Shown in pieces: positions 46,310 to 55,673 of a stretch of 64,000 nt of DNA (its first letter is position 1; each line of letters opens with the position of its first letter). The notes under the pieces are model-generated. The model did no database searches. It saw only the letters and a program-made list of their open reading frames with translations, and had not been told where the DNA came from. The stretch is taken from positions 1 to 64,000 of the forward strand of contig VIQU02000009.1 in assembly GCA_010206225.2 (NCBI GenBank), read 5' to 3'. Source of the DNA: Lachnospiraceae bacterium MD308 (lineage in GTDB: Bacteria > Bacillota > Clostridia > Lachnospirales > Lachnospiraceae). A program made the translations under genes and the position numbers.

Positions 46310-48682
46310 TTATTCCATCGCCCGCATTTGTTCAATCAGGGATTGCTTTTTCTGTCTGCGGATTGTCCATACAGACAAGATCAGCTCCATTCCGAACAAC
46401 ACCAGAATGAACAGGCCCATTTCCAAAACAGGGAATTTGTAAGGCACTACCTTTCCGGCAAAAGCACCTATGCTCATTTTTCTGCAAGCAAAGATGGAAG
46501 CGGGAAGCCCAACGATCAGCGTCGCCAATGTTGCAAAGAGCGCATAGCACAATCCCTCGCAGATGTTCATTTTACACAGCTGTTTTTGTGTCAGGCCGAT
46601 GGAGCGCAGAATACTGTTTTCCCGCTTTCGGGCTATCTGGTTAGAGAGTGTCGTATTGATAAGGTTGATAACGCCAAAGAGGAACACCATCCATGAAAGT
46701 ACCTCCATACTGCCAAACGCAAGAGTATTTGACATTTTTTCATATTCAATCGCTGTATTGATTTCGTCTAAGGCAATATTACTATGGCTGGCTACAATAT
46801 TTTTCAATTCAGACTCTACATGGTCCGCTTTTTTCGGATCGCTTACAATGCTCCATGAATAATCAAACGAGGTTATTTCTGGATGCAATTCATGGAATAA
46901 TGCTTCCGGTGCATATTCAAGCGGACCATCAAGGTGGAGTGCTCCATGTCCATTGGTTGGTATGCTCTCGCTGTCAAACACTCCGGATATCGTAACAGGA
47001 AGGGTTGATTTTCCGGAGATAAGTTCAACTGTTGCGCCTGCTCCTATATTATTATTGTTACTTGTATACGAATCAATTATGATGCTGCGCGCATCCGGTG
47101 GCATAGTTCCATCTATCAATGCAGCTTCAACCGCAGAATAGTTTTGTTCAGTCAGTATATCACACATACCAACACCCTCAATTCCGTTGGCACGATAATT
47201 TACATGAAGGCTTTGCCTTTTTGCAATCACATCGGTTACACCATCAATGGACAAAATTTCCCGCTTTAGTTCTTCATTTAGTGGATTTCCTGCTGCCATA
47301 ACTTCTTGTTCCGTCAACTTAGAATCCAAATAAATTTTATAGTCACCATCCGGGAAATATTGTCTTGCAAGCGCCTCTGGGGAACGCAGCAAAACAATGG
47401 AGGATACCACAAGCAGGATAATTCCGCCTAAGCTTAATGACGCAATAATACTGATTGTCTTTTTTGGGTCACGCTTAAAATTCGCAATTCCCATTGAAAC
47501 AGGATTGAGCTTGATGTTCTTTTTCCTGCTGCGGATGTTCTTTTGTACCGAGGTGAAACGGACGGCTTCAATCGGGGAAATCCCTGCCGCAATTTTTACC
47601 GGCCTATGGATGGAAACAGATACCATAATCCAACTGCTTATGAGCGTCAAAATAACCGTTGCCACATAGGAAACAGCGTTAAATCCCTTGGAAAACAGGA
47701 GAAAACCGCCGCATACGCCCAGCACTGTGCCAATCAAAATTCCGATACTGCCGAGTTTGCGTCCCTCCCGCTTTACAATCCGCTTGATTTGTTTTGGCGT
47801 CGCGCCAATTGTCCGAAGCTGTCCGTAGCTCTGGATTTTGTCATTGATGGAGATACGGAAGATACTCTGGATCACAATGTAGCCGCCGATCAGGGCAATG
47901 GCAGTCACGCCAGCCATCAGTGCAAAATCAAAGGATTTAGAAGCATAGACAAAATACTTGCCGTTCATTTTAGGCATAGGAAGCTGATATTCCTCCGCAA
48001 TCTCCCTGCAATAAGAGGTCATCAGTTCTTCGCCCAACTGCTCGCTGTTTTTGAAATGGACATAGGCACGATACCCAGCCGGGTCAAACCCATTCCATTC
48101 TGTCAGGGCAGCTTTGGAAAGAATGATAGCGCAGGTATTCGCTTCTTTTTCATTTACGCTGTCCATAATGCCGGTAACGACATAATCACCATGAAAGCTC
48201 TCGGTGTCTAAGGTCACAGTGTCCCCGATCTTGGCATTGTTTCCATAGGTGGAAAGAAAGTATTCGCTTACAACAACTTCATTTGCTTTTTCAGGAACCC
48301 GGCCCTCTAATAACTCCATCTGTGCCTTGGTAATCTCCATCATTTGCGCGTCAGAATACACATAGGACGCATGATAGCCCTGTTCCGAAAGTTCCTCACC
48401 AAGCATATAGTAGCCGCCTACGCGCTCAAACTCCGGCAGTCCTTTCAGGGTTTCAATGTCGTTTTCCTCTACGCCCATCCAAACCGCCTCATAAGTATCG
48501 ACAACCTGATTGCGCTGCATTTGTATCAGAGAAGTAGACACAATTCCCGTAAAACAGATCAGAAACGCCGCCAGCGCAACGGCGATCACCACCATCAGAT
48601 TCCGGCGCTTCTCGCTTTGTAAACTTTTCTTTGCCAGCTTCTTTGTAATGGCGCTGGTATCATTTTCAAAAGGCCATGTCAT
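46310..48682 (-). CDS. FtsX-family ABC permease 3 (MTWPFENDTS type)
   Basis: A 790-residue paralogue starting MTWPFENDTSAITKKLAKKS, with two extracellular domains and eight or so helices as in MacB-like exporters. Coupling motifs YGQLRTIGATPKQIKRIVKREG and NSILRSIGLTQKQLCKMNICEG are visible. It lies 14 bases after the only ATPase gene of the cluster, so this pair is the likely core transporter. Confidence 0.9.
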   Translation of the reverse strand: MTWPFENDTSAITKKLAKKSLQSEKRRNLMVVIAVALAAFLICFTGIVSTSLIQMQRNQVVDTYEAVWMGVEENDIETLKGLPEFERVGGYYMLGEELSEQGYHASYVYSDAQMMEITKAQMELLEGRVPEKANEVVVSEYFLSTYGNNAKIGDTVTLDTESFHGDYVVTGIMDSVNEKEANTCAIILSKAALTEWNGFDPAGYRAYVHFKNSEQLGEELMTSYCREIAEEYQLPMPKMNGKYFVYASKSFDFALMAGVTAIALIGGYIVIQSIFRISINDKIQSYGQLRTIGATPKQIKRIVKREGRKLGSIGILIGTVLGVCGGFLLFSKGFNAVSYVATVILTLISSWIMVSVSIHRPVKIAAGISPIEAVRFTSVQKNIRSRKKNIKLNPVSMGIANFKRDPKKTISIIASLSLGGIILLVVSSIVLLRSPEALARQYFPDGDYKIYLDSKLTEQEVMAAGNPLNEELKREILSIDGVTDVIAKRQSLHVNYRANGIEGVGMCDILTEQNYSAVEAALIDGTMPPDARSIIIDSYTSNNNNIGAGATVELISGKSTLPVTISGVFDSESIPTNGHGALHLDGPLEYAPEALFHELHPEITSFDYSWSIVSDPKKADHVESELKNIVASHSNIALDEINTAIEYEKMSNTLAFGSMEVLSWMVFLFGVINLINTTLSNQIARKRENSILRSIGLTQKQLCKMNICEGLCYALFATLATLIVGLPASIFACRKMSIGAFAGKVVPYKFPVLEMGLFILVLFGMELILSVWTIRRQKKQSLIEQMRAME

Positions 48683-48696
48683 AGCCTGCCACCTCC

Positions 48697-49362
48697 TTAT
48701 TCCACAATCTTGCCATCCTCAATGCGGATAATCCGATCTGCAAGGCGGGCAATGTCATTGTTGTGGGTAATCATCACGACAGTTTGCCGGAACTCCGCGC
48801 TGGTGCGTTTGATAAGCCCCAGCACCTCGGCGCTGGTCTTGCTGTCAAGGTTGCCGGTCGGCTCGTCGGCCAGCACGATAGCCGGTTTGGTAATCAGGGC
48901 GCGGGCAATCGCCACACGCTGCTGCTGGCCGCCGGAAAGATTGTTCGGCATATTTTTCAGTTTATCTTCCAGCCCCAGCAGGTGAACGATCTCGTCCAAA
49001 AACTTCTGATCCACCGTGTCCCCGTCCAGCTCCACCGGCAGGACGATGTTCTCATACACATTCAGGATGGGAACAAGGTTATAGTTCTGGAAGATAAAGC
49101 CGATGTTGCGGCGGCGGAAGATGGTGAGCTGTTCGTCGTTCTTCTTTGCCAGTTCTTCGCCCCGGACAATCACGGTTCCGCTGGTGGGAGTGTCCAGCCC
49201 GCCCATCATGTGAAGCAGGGTAGACTTGCCGCTGCCGGAGGTTCCCACAACGGCCACAAATTCGCCCTCGTCTACGGAGAAGTTCACGCCGTCAAGGGCG
49301 CGGGTAATGTTCGGCTCTGTGCCGTAATGCTTTTTCAGGTCGATAGTCTGTAAAATGCTCAT
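48697..49362 (-). CDS. MacB/LolD-type ABC transporter ATPase
   Basis: A 221-residue ATPase: Walker A GTSGSGKST, Q-loop FQNYNLVPILNVYENI, signature LSGGQQQR, Walker B IVLADEPTGNLD. ATG 49362 has AAGGAG. The frame continues upstream through promoter DNA and should not be used. It is visibly GC-richer than the permeases around it. As the sole ATPase for four FtsX permeases in the cluster, it may energise all of them. Confidence 0.92.
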   Translation of the reverse strand: MSILQTIDLKKHYGTEPNITRALDGVNFSVDEGEFVAVVGTSGSGKSTLLHMMGGLDTPTSGTVIVRGEELAKKNDEQLTIFRRRNIGFIFQNYNLVPILNVYENIVLPVELDGDTVDQKFLDEIVHLLGLEDKLKNMPNNLSGGQQQRVAIARALITKPAIVLADEPTGNLDSKTSAEVLGLIKRTSAEFRQTVVMITHNNDIARLADRIIRIEDGKIVE

Positions 49363-49416
49363 ATTCAAAACTCCTTTCAAGGCTTTCTGCCTGTTGATAA
49401 GGGTATTGTAAAACCC

Positions 49417-49494
49417 AAATGTCCGCGAAATGTTACAGCGGCCCAAAAAATTCATTGAAAATCGGGGTGAAATGTTACAACGCTCGGACATTTC
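49417..49494 (-). promoter_or_regulatory. Regulon promoter motif before the ATPase operon
   Basis: AAATGTCCGCG then AAATGTTACAG (49417-49438) gives AAATGT half-sites exactly 11 bp apart. A second element, GAAATGTTACAACGCTCGGA continuing to ACATTTC (49469-49494), carries inverted half-sites. Tandem 11-bp spacing is typical of OmpR/PhoB-class regulators. The hairpin-rich stretch that follows (49500-49545) recurs at 54560-54600. Confidence 0.75.
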
Positions 49495-49545
49495 AGCCGA
49501 AAACCTGCCACTGGCAGCTTTATCGGCACACTACTGCGAAAATTT

Positions 49546-51921
49546 TTATGACAATTCCCGTATTTGATCTACCAGAGATTGTTTTTTTATCTGCCGGATT
49601 GCCAAATACGAGAAAAGCATTTGGACAGCAAGCATCAGTATAAAATAACTGAACATTTCAACTGTCGGAAAATGATAGCTTACTTTTCCAAAAATACTCA
49701 TTGCACGAAAGACGGTGCAGAGAAGATATCCGATAAGAGTTCCGCATGATATGGAAAGAAGCAGCACCCCTAATGTATAGAACAAGCCCTCTGTCAATAA
49801 CATTTTTGAAAGCTGCTTACTGCTCAAACCAACCGCTTGCAAAACACCCAGTTCTCGCTTCCGTGTCAAGATGTTTGTTATCAGTGTGTTTAGCAGATTG
49901 ATAATGCCAAAAACCCCGATAAACATAACAAAAATGTAAACTGGCATACGATAATTCAATAGTTTTTCGTTGTATGCCTCTGCCCAATCATTCAAGGTAC
50001 TGACATAGAGGCTGGAAGTCGGTGGAATTATCTTTTGGATTTCATCTTTTGCAGCTGCCCATTTACTGTCATCTGTATCTACAATAAATTGATAATTGAG
50101 GTTTTCAATAGGAACGATCTTTGACAGCATTTCTAAAGGAATAAATAGCGTATCATATCCGCCATACGGGATATTAGCGTCCACAATTCCCATTACTTTT
50201 ACTTCCAATGTTTGTCCGCCAACTTCAATCAGAAGTTCGTCCCCAATCGCTGCATCCCACCCAAAAGTTTCTTTCCACTGTGGGCCATTTTCAATAATAA
50301 TGCCATTATTATTAAGTAGTTCCTGCAAATCTGCTGTACCATCAATCAAATATTCTTCGAGCAATTTTTGAGAGCTTGGCATATATGCGTCTGAAACAAT
50401 CGGTTCAATATCTCCCGTTGGCATACGGACATTCAAAACGGTGCCTTGGTATTCTTTTATTTCTTCCACACCATCTATGTCCAAAATGGATTCTCTAAAA
50501 TCTTCTGTGAGCAGATTCGATTTTTGGAGTTCTGAATATTGTTCGCTGTTATGTGCCTGCGGCCCGTAATCGCCTAATTCAAGGCGAATTTCTCCGTAAG
50601 GAAAACTCCTGCGCGCCATCGCTAAAGGATCAATGGAATTAAAATATGCAGAGCTTGCCATCAGCAAAATTCCACATACCCCTAACGACAGGATCGTTAA
50701 AGCGGTTTTCTTTCTGTTCCTTGCAAAATTAAGGAAAGCTAAATTTTTCGCGGATAGAGAACGATGTAGCACTTTTGTACTGTTGGACATTACATCATTA
50801 TTGCCCGCCATATAACGGACTGCTTCAACAGGCGTAACATGAGCAGCAATTTTGGCTGGTTTCATTACAGCAATCATAACGCATAGATACACAAACAGAG
50901 CTGTGACAGCGGCAATTACAAATACCATTAAAGTGTTCCAGCCTTGCGGGACAAGGACATATCCCGCTATTGCACCGGCTAATATTCCAATCGGAATACC
51001 AATTCTGGAAAGATGGAATCCCTCTCTAAAAACGATTTTTTTCATCTGTTTTCCAGTTGCCCCTATTGTCCGCAGTTTCCCATATTCTTTTGTTTTTCTG
51101 GCTATGGACACATAGAACAGACTGTAAATAACAAGGGTACAAGACAAAGCGATAATAATACTGATAAATGCTATTACAGCGATATATTGACTGCTTCTCT
51201 GTTCAATGAGAGAAAAATAATATGTTGAAAACTGCATTTGCTCCAGCTGTATTTCCAATTCTCTGCACAATGTTGATAATTCAGCTTGTATAGCGGCCTT
51301 AGACCAACCATCAGATTCATTCAAACGGATATAAGCGGAGTATGCCGGTTCGCTGATCTTGTTTTCAATATAGGACTGCGGCACGAATACGGAATAATTT
51401 GAATTTTCGACAGGCAAAATACCACATAAGGTATAATCTTTTTCTCCATCTCCCAGATTTAACGATATCGTATCGCCTATGGATTTGGACAATCCAGCTC
51501 TATCAAGAAACGCCTTTGTGATAGCAATTTCATTTGTAGATTTGGGCAATTCTCCCTCTAAATCAGGATATTTTGCTAATTTCATCAACGTTTCGTCCAT
51601 TGAACGAACGGTTAATTTGTAGTCCCCATAAGATACTAAACCCAACAAATGACTTACACCCACTTGAACCCTATCGTCATTTACTAATTTCGTAATGGTA
51701 TCATTATCGACTTCATTGATGATTGCTTGATAACGCCCAGCCGCATCATTTAATGATTTTCGCTGCGAAGCAAAAAAATACAAGGTCGTTGTCATTATCA
51801 AACAGGTAGCTAAGGCAATCGTAATGATAATGAGGATGTTTCTGCTTTTATCTGCTTTTAAGTTTCGTTTTGTCAACTTTTTTGTAATGGCGCTTGTATC
51901 GTTTTCAAAAGGCCATGTCAT
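49546..51921 (-). CDS. FtsX-family ABC permease 2 (MTWPFENDTS type)
   Basis: A 791-residue paralogue beginning MTWPFENDTSAITKKLTKRN at ATG 51921, which has GGAGG 12 bases upstream. Frames extending further upstream run through promoter repeats. It has two extracellular domains and coupling motifs YGKLRTIGATGKQMKKIVFREG and KRELGVLQAVGLSSKQLSKM. It carries its own copy of the regulon promoter and no ATPase of its own. Confidence 0.9.
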   Translation of the reverse strand: MTWPFENDTSAITKKLTKRNLKADKSRNILIIITIALATCLIMTTTLYFFASQRKSLNDAAGRYQAIINEVDNDTITKLVNDDRVQVGVSHLLGLVSYGDYKLTVRSMDETLMKLAKYPDLEGELPKSTNEIAITKAFLDRAGLSKSIGDTISLNLGDGEKDYTLCGILPVENSNYSVFVPQSYIENKISEPAYSAYIRLNESDGWSKAAIQAELSTLCRELEIQLEQMQFSTYYFSLIEQRSSQYIAVIAFISIIIALSCTLVIYSLFYVSIARKTKEYGKLRTIGATGKQMKKIVFREGFHLSRIGIPIGILAGAIAGYVLVPQGWNTLMVFVIAAVTALFVYLCVMIAVMKPAKIAAHVTPVEAVRYMAGNNDVMSNSTKVLHRSLSAKNLAFLNFARNRKKTALTILSLGVCGILLMASSAYFNSIDPLAMARRSFPYGEIRLELGDYGPQAHNSEQYSELQKSNLLTEDFRESILDIDGVEEIKEYQGTVLNVRMPTGDIEPIVSDAYMPSSQKLLEEYLIDGTADLQELLNNNGIIIENGPQWKETFGWDAAIGDELLIEVGGQTLEVKVMGIVDANIPYGGYDTLFIPLEMLSKIVPIENLNYQFIVDTDDSKWAAAKDEIQKIIPPTSSLYVSTLNDWAEAYNEKLLNYRMPVYIFVMFIGVFGIINLLNTLITNILTRKRELGVLQAVGLSSKQLSKMLLTEGLFYTLGVLLLSISCGTLIGYLLCTVFRAMSIFGKVSYHFPTVEMFSYFILMLAVQMLFSYLAIRQIKKQSLVDQIRELS

Positions 51922-51963
51922 AGTTGTATCACCTCCATATTTGATAAGGGTATTGTAAAACCC

Positions 51964-52041
51964 AAATGTCCGCGAAATGTTACAGCGGCCAAAAAACTTT
52001 ATTGAAAACCGGGGTGAAATGTTACAACGCTCGGACATTTC
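51964..52041 (-). promoter_or_regulatory. Regulon promoter motif before FtsX permease 2
   Basis: Same two-part element as at 49417: direct AAATGT repeats 11 bp apart (51964-51985) and the inverted element (52016-52041). Downstream of it the hairpin segment present in the other two copies is missing. Confidence 0.75.
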
Positions 52042-52045
52042 AAAA

Positions 52046-54433
52046 TCAGTCTGCCATTTTGATCCGTTCTACCAATGAATTTCTGCATTGAATTTTTAGA
52101 CAGATAGCAGAAATTATAATAGATGTTATTTTTAAGCAGACACCGTAAATCAGTAATGGAATAAAGGGAAAAGTATATTGAAAATAAGTTAATCCATTCG
52201 CAGACAATATCCGTACTAACAAATAGCCCATTAAGGTTCCTGCCACAAGCGTAATAATCAAGCATGGAATAATCAGTAAGACGCTTTCATGTAGCAACAT
52301 TTTCTTTATCTGCTTTTTTGTCATGCCGATAGACTCCAATATTCCAAATGCTTTTCTCCTTGTGCTGATACGACTAATCAAGGTGTTTGTCAGATTAAAA
52401 ATGCTAAACATAATGACAAAGGCAGATACCCCATAAACTTGTACGCTGGTATTATGAATCGTATTTGCTGAAGATGCTTTTACCTCTTGTAAGGTTTCCA
52501 TTACCAAATCAGGGTGTTGGGACAGTATTTCATTTAACTTGCTTTCTACTGATTTACCCACTTTTTCATATTCGGGTACGGACAAAGTTAAGGAAGCTGT
52601 TAAATCCATATCTCCCCACAACTTTTCTATGGTTTCTTTTGGAAGATAAAACCCCTCCTTCATACTTTTTTCGGAAGTACCGGCAATCAAAACATCTATG
52701 CTGTGTTCAGTTCCATCGAACCATCGTAATGTCACTTTTTCTCCTATTGACGGGCAAGTATGATAGACTTCGTTCTGTACGCTTGCCCCTAATATAACCA
52801 TAGCGTCTTGTTTCACCAATGTTTCGTATGTCCAATGGACAGGAAGCGTTTTCAAAATTTCCTCCTGATTATCAGGCGTAATCGGAATAATGGGAATTTC
52901 TAATTGTTCATCGTGATACTCAATAATGGCTGCGGTTCTCTCCGTAGTATAAATCTCTTTGACTTCCGGGATTTGTTGCAATTCTTCCATGAGTTCCTGT
53001 GAAAAAGGCGTATCAACTTGATACTCCGAAATACCATACGGTTTGGGGTTGACTAATGTATTGTGGTTAATCGTAATATAATATTCTCCATCTTCCAAAT
53101 TCCCCATTCTCGCAAAGGAATCTGGATTCCATGATGATATAAAAGTGGCTCCAACCATAAATAAAATCCCGCCGATTGCAAGCGAGGCAATCGTCAGATT
53201 GTGTTTTTTTCGATCCTGCTTTTCGCTCAATACGGCTAAAGAATACGGTGAAAGGCGAATATGATTTTTCCTGTTCCGTACTTTATTTTCTTTTAGTTCT
53301 GGAGCGTTTCCAACATATTTTGTTGCTTCAATAGGAGAAATATTTGAAGCTATTTGCGCGGGCTTGTATACGGAAATTTGTACGATGATAATGCCTAATA
53401 TTATTGCGAAAATACTTGTGGCTATGGCATTGATAATCGTTATTCCATTCGGCTCTAACAAATATGCAAATATGATACCTGCTGTAATACCGACAGGTAT
53501 TCCGAACAGGCAGAAACGATACCCCTCTTTACGAATCATCCGCTTAATTTGTTTTTCTGTCATGCCAATAGTTTTGAGCTGTCCAATTTGCGACACTTGA
53601 TTTGATACCGAAAGGTAGAACACACTGTATATGACAATTCCGCTTGAAAAAACAATAAAAAGAGTGGCTAAAAGAACATCTCCCATTCCTGATCCACTAA
53701 TAAGTGAGGAGCAGAACTTGCTATTAAAATAAAGTTGATTCCTACTTATGTCTTGGTATGAAGCCAGACGATATACTGTATTCTCAAAATCAACAAGTCC
53801 CATTTCCGTGGCGCCATTTACACGAATCAAGGCACTATATGGAATATCAGATAATAACACGCCCTGTTCTGCATACGCTGGGGAAACATAAAAGTAAAAT
53901 GTTCCTGTTTCCACATTATCAGTAAAACCAGTAATGATGAAATCCTCTGTTTTACTCCCCGCCGTTGGTAAAGTGATAGTATCTCCTATATTTAGCTGAT
54001 ACCCCAGCTCTAACTGAACATTTTTATCAATTACAATTTCATTGTACTGTTCTGGACAGGTTCCACTGACTAATTCATAGGATTTTATAATTCCAAAACC
54101 AGCCGGCATATAAACCGCTTCAAATTTGATCCCATCCATCAGAAAACTATCACTATGCTTATAGGGTACAATATCTTCAAGATCAGGTTCTTTTTTCAGA
54201 ACTTCTATCTGTTCTGCTGTAAGCCCCCCGATGGTAGCTTGCTGCATTTGATTCAAAATCTTTTGTTCACTAATTTTGCTGCCTTGTTGGAATAAGGAGA
54301 TTCCCACAATCAAACTAATTGCCAGTGCAATCGTCAAAACATTAAAAAGGCAAAAAATACGATTTGAACATACATTGCGTTTTGCTAATTTCTTTACAAT
54401 GGCGCTTGTATCGTTCTCAAAAGGCCATGTCAT
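52046..54433 (-). CDS. FtsX-family ABC permease 1 (MTWPFENDTS type)
   Basis: A 795-residue paralogue beginning MTWPFENDTSAIVKKLAKRN. Two extracellular domains flanked by helices; coupling motifs IGQLKTIGMTEKQIKRMIRKEG and RKAFGILESIGMTKKQIKKMLLHE. AT-rich like the other permeases. It has its own regulon promoter. The 5' end uses ATG 54433 behind GGAGG. Confidence 0.9.
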   Translation of the reverse strand: MTWPFENDTSAIVKKLAKRNVCSNRIFCLFNVLTIALAISLIVGISLFQQGSKISEQKILNQMQQATIGGLTAEQIEVLKKEPDLEDIVPYKHSDSFLMDGIKFEAVYMPAGFGIIKSYELVSGTCPEQYNEIVIDKNVQLELGYQLNIGDTITLPTAGSKTEDFIITGFTDNVETGTFYFYVSPAYAEQGVLLSDIPYSALIRVNGATEMGLVDFENTVYRLASYQDISRNQLYFNSKFCSSLISGSGMGDVLLATLFIVFSSGIVIYSVFYLSVSNQVSQIGQLKTIGMTEKQIKRMIRKEGYRFCLFGIPVGITAGIIFAYLLEPNGITIINAIATSIFAIILGIIIVQISVYKPAQIASNISPIEATKYVGNAPELKENKVRNRKNHIRLSPYSLAVLSEKQDRKKHNLTIASLAIGGILFMVGATFISSWNPDSFARMGNLEDGEYYITINHNTLVNPKPYGISEYQVDTPFSQELMEELQQIPEVKEIYTTERTAAIIEYHDEQLEIPIIPITPDNQEEILKTLPVHWTYETLVKQDAMVILGASVQNEVYHTCPSIGEKVTLRWFDGTEHSIDVLIAGTSEKSMKEGFYLPKETIEKLWGDMDLTASLTLSVPEYEKVGKSVESKLNEILSQHPDLVMETLQEVKASSANTIHNTSVQVYGVSAFVIMFSIFNLTNTLISRISTRRKAFGILESIGMTKKQIKKMLLHESVLLIIPCLIITLVAGTLMGYLLVRILSANGLTYFQYTFPFIPLLIYGVCLKITSIIISAICLKIQCRNSLVERIKMAD

Positions 54434-54475
54434 AGTTGTATCACCTCCATATTTGATAAGGCTATTGTAAAACCC

Positions 54476-54553
54476 AAATGTCCGCGAAATGTTACAGCAG
54501 CCAAAAAATTTCATTGAAAATCGGGGTGAAATGTTACAGCGCTCGGACATTTC
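54476..54553 (-). promoter_or_regulatory. Regulon promoter motif before FtsX permease 1
   Basis: Third copy of the double element (direct repeats 54476-54497, inverted element 54528-54553), followed on the plus side by the CTGCCACTGGCAG hairpin block also found at 49500-49545. Confidence 0.75.
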
Positions 54554-54641
54554 AGCCGAAAACCTGCCACTGGCAGCTTTATCGGCACACTACTGCGAAA
54601 AAATTTGCGGCGGGCAGCCGGAAATGGCCGTCCGCCGCGTT

Positions 54642-55673
54642 CTATTTTGTCGGCAGCATAATGGAAAATTCCGAACCCCTGCCCGGCTCCGAAACCACTC
54701 TGATATAGCCGCCCTGCCGCGTTATGATCTCGCGGGCCAGATACAAGCCAATGCCAACGCCCTGCTGTTCGTGTACTTCTTCCTCACGATAGAAGCGCCG
54801 GAAGATGGCGGCCTGATTGCTTTCAGAAATGCCCTTGCCGGTGTCTGCTACTTTGATCTCCACATACATTTCCCACTGTACCACTGACACAGCGATTTTC
54901 CCGCCTGCCGGGGTGTACTTCACCGCATTGTCCAGCAGGTTAAAAAGGGCTTCGGATGTCCACTTACTGTCATGGGAAACGGTCAAATCCTCCGGGCAGT
55001 CCACGGACACGGTGATTTCCTTTTTCTCCGCTGCATACACAATCCCACTCATAGCCTGCGCCACGGTATCAAAAAGGCGGCCTGGTTTCTTATCCAACTG
55101 GATCACGCCCGTTTCCAGCCGGGAGGTTTTCACAAGGGCCTGAAAGAGAAAATCCAGCTTATCCGTCTGGCTGCGGATTCCCCGGATAAAGTCAGTACGC
55201 TCCGCCTCGGTCATAGGCTTTTCCAGCAGGGTGTCCGTCGCCATTTTCAGGTTGCTTACCGGCGTTTTCACTTGATGGGAAATATCCGATACAAGGGCCT
55301 GTAACTCCTGCCGTTCCTCGTCCACAAGACGGCGGTTCTCCTGCATGATCTGATAAAGCCTTGCCAGCCGGTGTCCGATTCTGGCAAGCTGGGTTTCGCT
55401 GTCCTCCGGACGTTTTGGCGCTTCGTTCCCGGCGATCATGTGGTCTAAAGTCTGGCACAGGTCAGCGGTAAACTGTGACAGCCGCTTTCCAAACGCCTGT
55501 GTCAGTACAAAAATCCCCACAAGGGCGCACAGTAGCAGCGCCCCGCCAGTCAGCAGCGCCGCCGTTTGTTTTGTCACAAAAAACAGGGCTATGGTAATCC
55601 CGGACATAGAGAGGACAAGTCCCATTGCTACCCGGCCAAACACCCGCTTTACCGAGAGGTTTTGAAACTTCAT
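54642..55673 (-). CDS. Sensor histidine kinase (HisKA, EnvZ/OmpR class)
   Basis: A 343-residue kinase with two close N-terminal helices and almost no extracellular loop (residues 12-65), HAMP-like linker, H-box LVSDISHQVKTPVSNLKMAT, N-box EALFNLLDNAVKYTP, G1 VADTGKGI and G2 GVGIGLYLAREII. Intramembrane-sensing kinases of this form usually take their signal from a partner ABC permease, which fits the adjacent FtsX array. Start overlaps the regulator stop by four bases. High GC. Confidence 0.9.
   Translation of the reverse strand: MKFQNLSVKRVFGRVAMGLVLSMSGITIALFFVTKQTAALLTGGALLLCALVGIFVLTQAFGKRLSQFTADLCQTLDHMIAGNEAPKRPEDSETQLARIGHRLARLYQIMQENRRLVDEERQELQALVSDISHQVKTPVSNLKMATDTLLEKPMTEAERTDFIRGIRSQTDKLDFLFQALVKTSRLETGVIQLDKKPGRLFDTVAQAMSGIVYAAEKKEITVSVDCPEDLTVSHDSKWTSEALFNLLDNAVKYTPAGGKIAVSVVQWEMYVEIKVADTGKGISESNQAAIFRRFYREEEVHEQQGVGIGLYLAREIITRQGGYIRVVSEPGRGSEFSIMLPTK

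Noticed and set aside
47543-48211. 222-codon plus-strand frame opposite an FtsX gene
   Set aside because: Lies entirely within the antisense of permease 3, with no ribosome site and no recognisable motif.
49363-49491. N-terminal extension MSERCNISPRFS before the ATPase, also seen before two permeases
   Set aside because: The extension is translated promoter DNA containing the AAATGT repeats. The true starts have ribosome sites just upstream and family-like N-termini.
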